A stretch of DNA of 46,018 bases. Source: Prevotella sp. UBA3776 (GTDB taxonomy: Bacteria > Bacteroidota > Bacteroidia > Bacteroidales > Bacteroidaceae). Positions 44,287 through 46,018 of the stretch are shown here, piece after piece. A model generated the notes under the pieces. It searched no databases, was not told the origin of the DNA, and worked only from the letters and a program-made list of their open reading frames with translations. The stretch is from positions 1 through 46,018 of the forward strand of contig DFFM01000012.1 in NCBI GenBank assembly GCA_002369515.1, written 5' to 3'. The first letter of the stretch is position 1. The number at the start of each line of letters is the position of its first letter. Position numbers and translations under genes: made by a program.

Positions 44287-44294
44287 TATCTTTG
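44287..44294 (+). promoter_or_regulatory. -7 box upstream of ptb
   Basis: TATCTTTG followed by TCCCG, 26 bases before the start at 44320. TTG at 44268-44270 gives a short -33 spacing of 16. Confidence 0.55.
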
Positions 44295-44319
44295 TCCCGT
44301 TAACGCTATCAACGAAAAC

Positions 44320-45222
44320 ATGGAAACAATAAAAAACTTTGAACAGCTCATTGCTCACCTGCGTGAGCGTGCCGACAGAAAAACAGTAGCCGTGGTATGG
44401 GGCGAGGACGAATCGAGCCAAGAGGCCATCGTCGCCGCCCTGGAGGCCGGATTCATCAATGCAGTGTTCGTGGGAGCCACCGAGGCCGCCAAGGCCAACG
44501 AGGAGCTCATGGCCTACGGCGACCACATCAGCTTCGTGGAAACCGACGACAGGGACGACGCCGCCCGCAAGGCCGTGGCACTGGTGCGCGAGGGCAAAGC
44601 CGACATACTGATGAAGGGACTCATCAACACCGACAACCTGCTGCATGCCGTGCTCAACCGCGAAACGGGCATACTGCCCAAGGGCCAGATACTGACCCAC
44701 CTCACCGTATCGAAAATACCCACCTACCACAAACTGCTCATCTTCGGCGACGCAGCCGTCATCCCCTACCCCACCCAGCAGCAGCGCGCCGAGCAGGTGC
44801 GCGTGGCCGTCAAGCTCTGCCATGCGCTGGGCATTGAGGAGCCGCGGCTGGTGCTCAACCACTGCTCGGAGAAAGTGAACGAGAAATTCTTCCCACATAC
44901 CGTAGGCTATGCCGACATCATCACCGCCGCCAAGGAAGGACAGTATGGCCGTTGCATCGTCGAGGGGCCGCTGGACGTGAAGGTGGCCTGCTGCCGCGAG
45001 AGCGCCCTGACCAAGGGCATACAGTCGCAGGTGGCCGGTGAGACCGACGCCATCATCTTCCCCGACATCGAGGCAGCCAACGCTTTCTACAAAACCATCA
45101 CCCTGTTCTGCAAGGCCGACACGGCCGGCATTCTCTCGGGTGCCCTCTCGCCTGTGGTGCTACCCTCGCGCAGCGACAGCAAGAGCTGCAAACTCTACAG
45201 CCTCGCCGTGGCGGCACTGTAA
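44320..45222 (+). CDS. ptb: Phosphate butyryl/acetyltransferase family enzyme
   Basis: 300 residues, single PTA_PTB domain: GLINTDNLLHAVLNRETG, HLTVSKIPTYHKLLIFGDAAVIPYP, LNHCSEKVNEKF, GPLDVKVAC and FPDIEAANAFYKTI. It exchanges an acyl group between CoA and phosphate. Length matches Ptb rather than the bifunctional Pta. Butyrate kinase usually follows ptb, but here the next gene is deoD. I start at 44320 (METIKNFEQ), after the -7 box; upstream in-frame codons are noncoding. Confidence 0.88.
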   Translation: METIKNFEQLIAHLRERADRKTVAVVWGEDESSQEAIVAALEAGFINAVFVGATEAAKANEELMAYGDHISFVETDDRDDAARKAVALVREGKADILMKGLINTDNLLHAVLNRETGILPKGQILTHLTVSKIPTYHKLLIFGDAAVIPYPTQQQRAEQVRVAVKLCHALGIEEPRLVLNHCSEKVNEKFFPHTVGYADIITAAKEGQYGRCIVEGPLDVKVACCRESALTKGIQSQVAGETDAIIFPDIEAANAFYKTITLFCKADTAGILSGALSPVVLPSRSDSKSCKLYSLAVAAL

Positions 45223-45275
45223 GCCCTCAGCCATCCTCACCACTTAGAACTATCAACTAAAAATCCTTAATCATT

Positions 45276-45983
45276 ATGGCAAAGACACCAACTCCCCACA
45301 TTGGGGCACAGTACGGCGACATCGCCGAAACCGTCATCATGGCAGGCGACCCCCTGCGCGCCAAATTCATGGCCGAGAATTTCCTGGAGAACCCTGTCCT
45401 GTTCAACAACGTGCGCGGAATGCTGGGCTTCACCGGCACCCACGACGGCAAACGCGTCAGCGTGATGGGCCACGGCATGGGCATGCCCTCCATCGGCATC
45501 TACACCTACGAACTGTTCAACTTCTACGGTGTGAAGACCATCATTCGCGTGGGCTCGGCTGGCTCCATGCACCCCGACCTGCACGTGGGCGAAATGGTCA
45601 TCGCCATGGGGGCCTGCACCAACTCCAACTACGCCGACCAGTATGAACTGCCAGGCACCTACGCCCCCATCGCCAACTTCGAACTGCTGCGCCGAGCCGC
45701 TGACACGTGCGACAGTCTGGGCTACAAATACAAGGTGGGCAACGTGTTCTCGTCCGACATCTTCTATGCCGAGGACGCCCACAACGACAAATGGATGAAC
45801 ATGGGTGTGCTGGCTGTGGAAATGGAAATAGCCGCTCTCTACATGAACGCCGCCCGCTCGGGCAACCGCGCACTGGGCATCTGCACCATCTCCGACCATC
45901 TGCTCACTGGCGAGGTGACCACCGCCGAACAGCGGCAGAACACTTTCACACAGATGATGGACGTGGCCTTCGCGCTCGTCTGA
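45276..45983 (+). CDS. deoD: Purine nucleoside phosphorylase, DeoD type
   Basis: Phosphorolysis of purine (deoxy)nucleosides in salvage. 235 residues, standard for the hexameric type. Conserved parts: TVIMAGDPLRAKFMAE, MGHGMGMPSIGIYTYEL, RVGSAGSMHPDLHVGE, the sugar/base site VEMEIAALY and the catalytic Asp in TISDHLLTGE. It starts 53 bases after ptb; a shared transcript is possible. The window ends 35 bases after its stop. Confidence 0.95.
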   Translation: MAKTPTPHIGAQYGDIAETVIMAGDPLRAKFMAENFLENPVLFNNVRGMLGFTGTHDGKRVSVMGHGMGMPSIGIYTYELFNFYGVKTIIRVGSAGSMHPDLHVGEMVIAMGACTNSNYADQYELPGTYAPIANFELLRRAADTCDSLGYKYKVGNVFSSDIFYAEDAHNDKWMNMGVLAVEMEIAALYMNAARSGNRALGICTISDHLLTGEVTTAEQRQNTFTQMMDVAFALV

Positions 45984-46018
45984 CATCAAGACGATTCAGA
46001 CAATTAGACAAACAGACA

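Overview
This window looks like a chromosomal piece of a Bacteroidales genome, most likely Prevotellaceae (Prevotella or Segatella type). Three things point there. Upstream regions carry the Bacteroidetes -7 box TAnnTTTG, sometimes with a TTTG -33 box 19-20 bases before it, and Shine-Dalgarno sequences are weak. The protein families are typical of the phylum: a short RpoD without region 1.1, a DUF3078 barrel, a clostripain-like lipoprotein, class III FBPase and GH9. Spacers hold short tandem repeats of 7-10 bases arranged as mirrored arrays. I found no rRNA, tRNA, CRISPR, insertion sequence or prophage.

Layout. 1-2,686 (minus): ribonuclease Z, a small lipoprotein and MazG. 2,809-6,848 (plus): valyl-tRNA synthetase coupled to a C11 peptidase lipoprotein. 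6,967-8,220 (minus): DUF3078 outer-membrane protein, divergent from 8,533-15,820 (plus): YidC, DUF1846 protein, S9 peptidase and an MFS transporter. 16,172-25,237 (plus): PurU, HisH-HisA-HisF-HisIE, an FtsE-like ATPase, aspartate kinase, diaminopimelate decarboxylase and two atypical glycosyltransferase-like genes. 25,330-30,936 (plus): class III FBPase, HtrA protease, RpoD and a small secreted protein. 31,004-33,163 (plus): an HPr-kinase-like ATPase, an S26-like peptidase and a PqqD-like protein, with a very repetitive leader before the last. 33,266-34,579 (minus): PLP aminotransferase. 34,718-35,488 (plus): lipoprotein. 35,569-39,464 (minus): IorB, a GxxExxY nuclease-like protein, IorA and a KdgK-like sugar kinase. 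39,711-42,227 (plus): GH9 glycosidase. 42,408-43,415 (minus): a Gfo/Idh/MocA oxidoreductase with an in-frame stop. 44,320-45,983 (plus): phosphate acyltransferase and DeoD.

How the genes work together. The his genes encode the late steps of histidine synthesis, from the PR-ATP hydrolysis step to the imidazole-glycerol-phosphate synthase step, and lysC-lysA are the first and last enzymes of the DAP/lysine route. IorA/IorB together with the nearby aminotransferase could convert aromatic amino acids to aryl-acetyl-CoA, and the Ptb-like enzyme could recover energy from acyl-CoA; these links are inference.

Most unusual points. (1) A GxxExxY gene sits between the two subunit genes of indolepyruvate oxidoreductase and is bracketed by inverted arrays of an AGAAAAACA-type repeat. 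(2) A kinase / S26-like peptidase / PqqD set resembles the accessory part of a RiPP pathway; its PqqD gene follows an element with perfect 29-bp inverted ends, G-quadruplex potential, a 41-bp minisatellite and a triplicated leader. (3) Many spacers hold mirrored short-repeat arrays whose unit differs from spacer to spacer.
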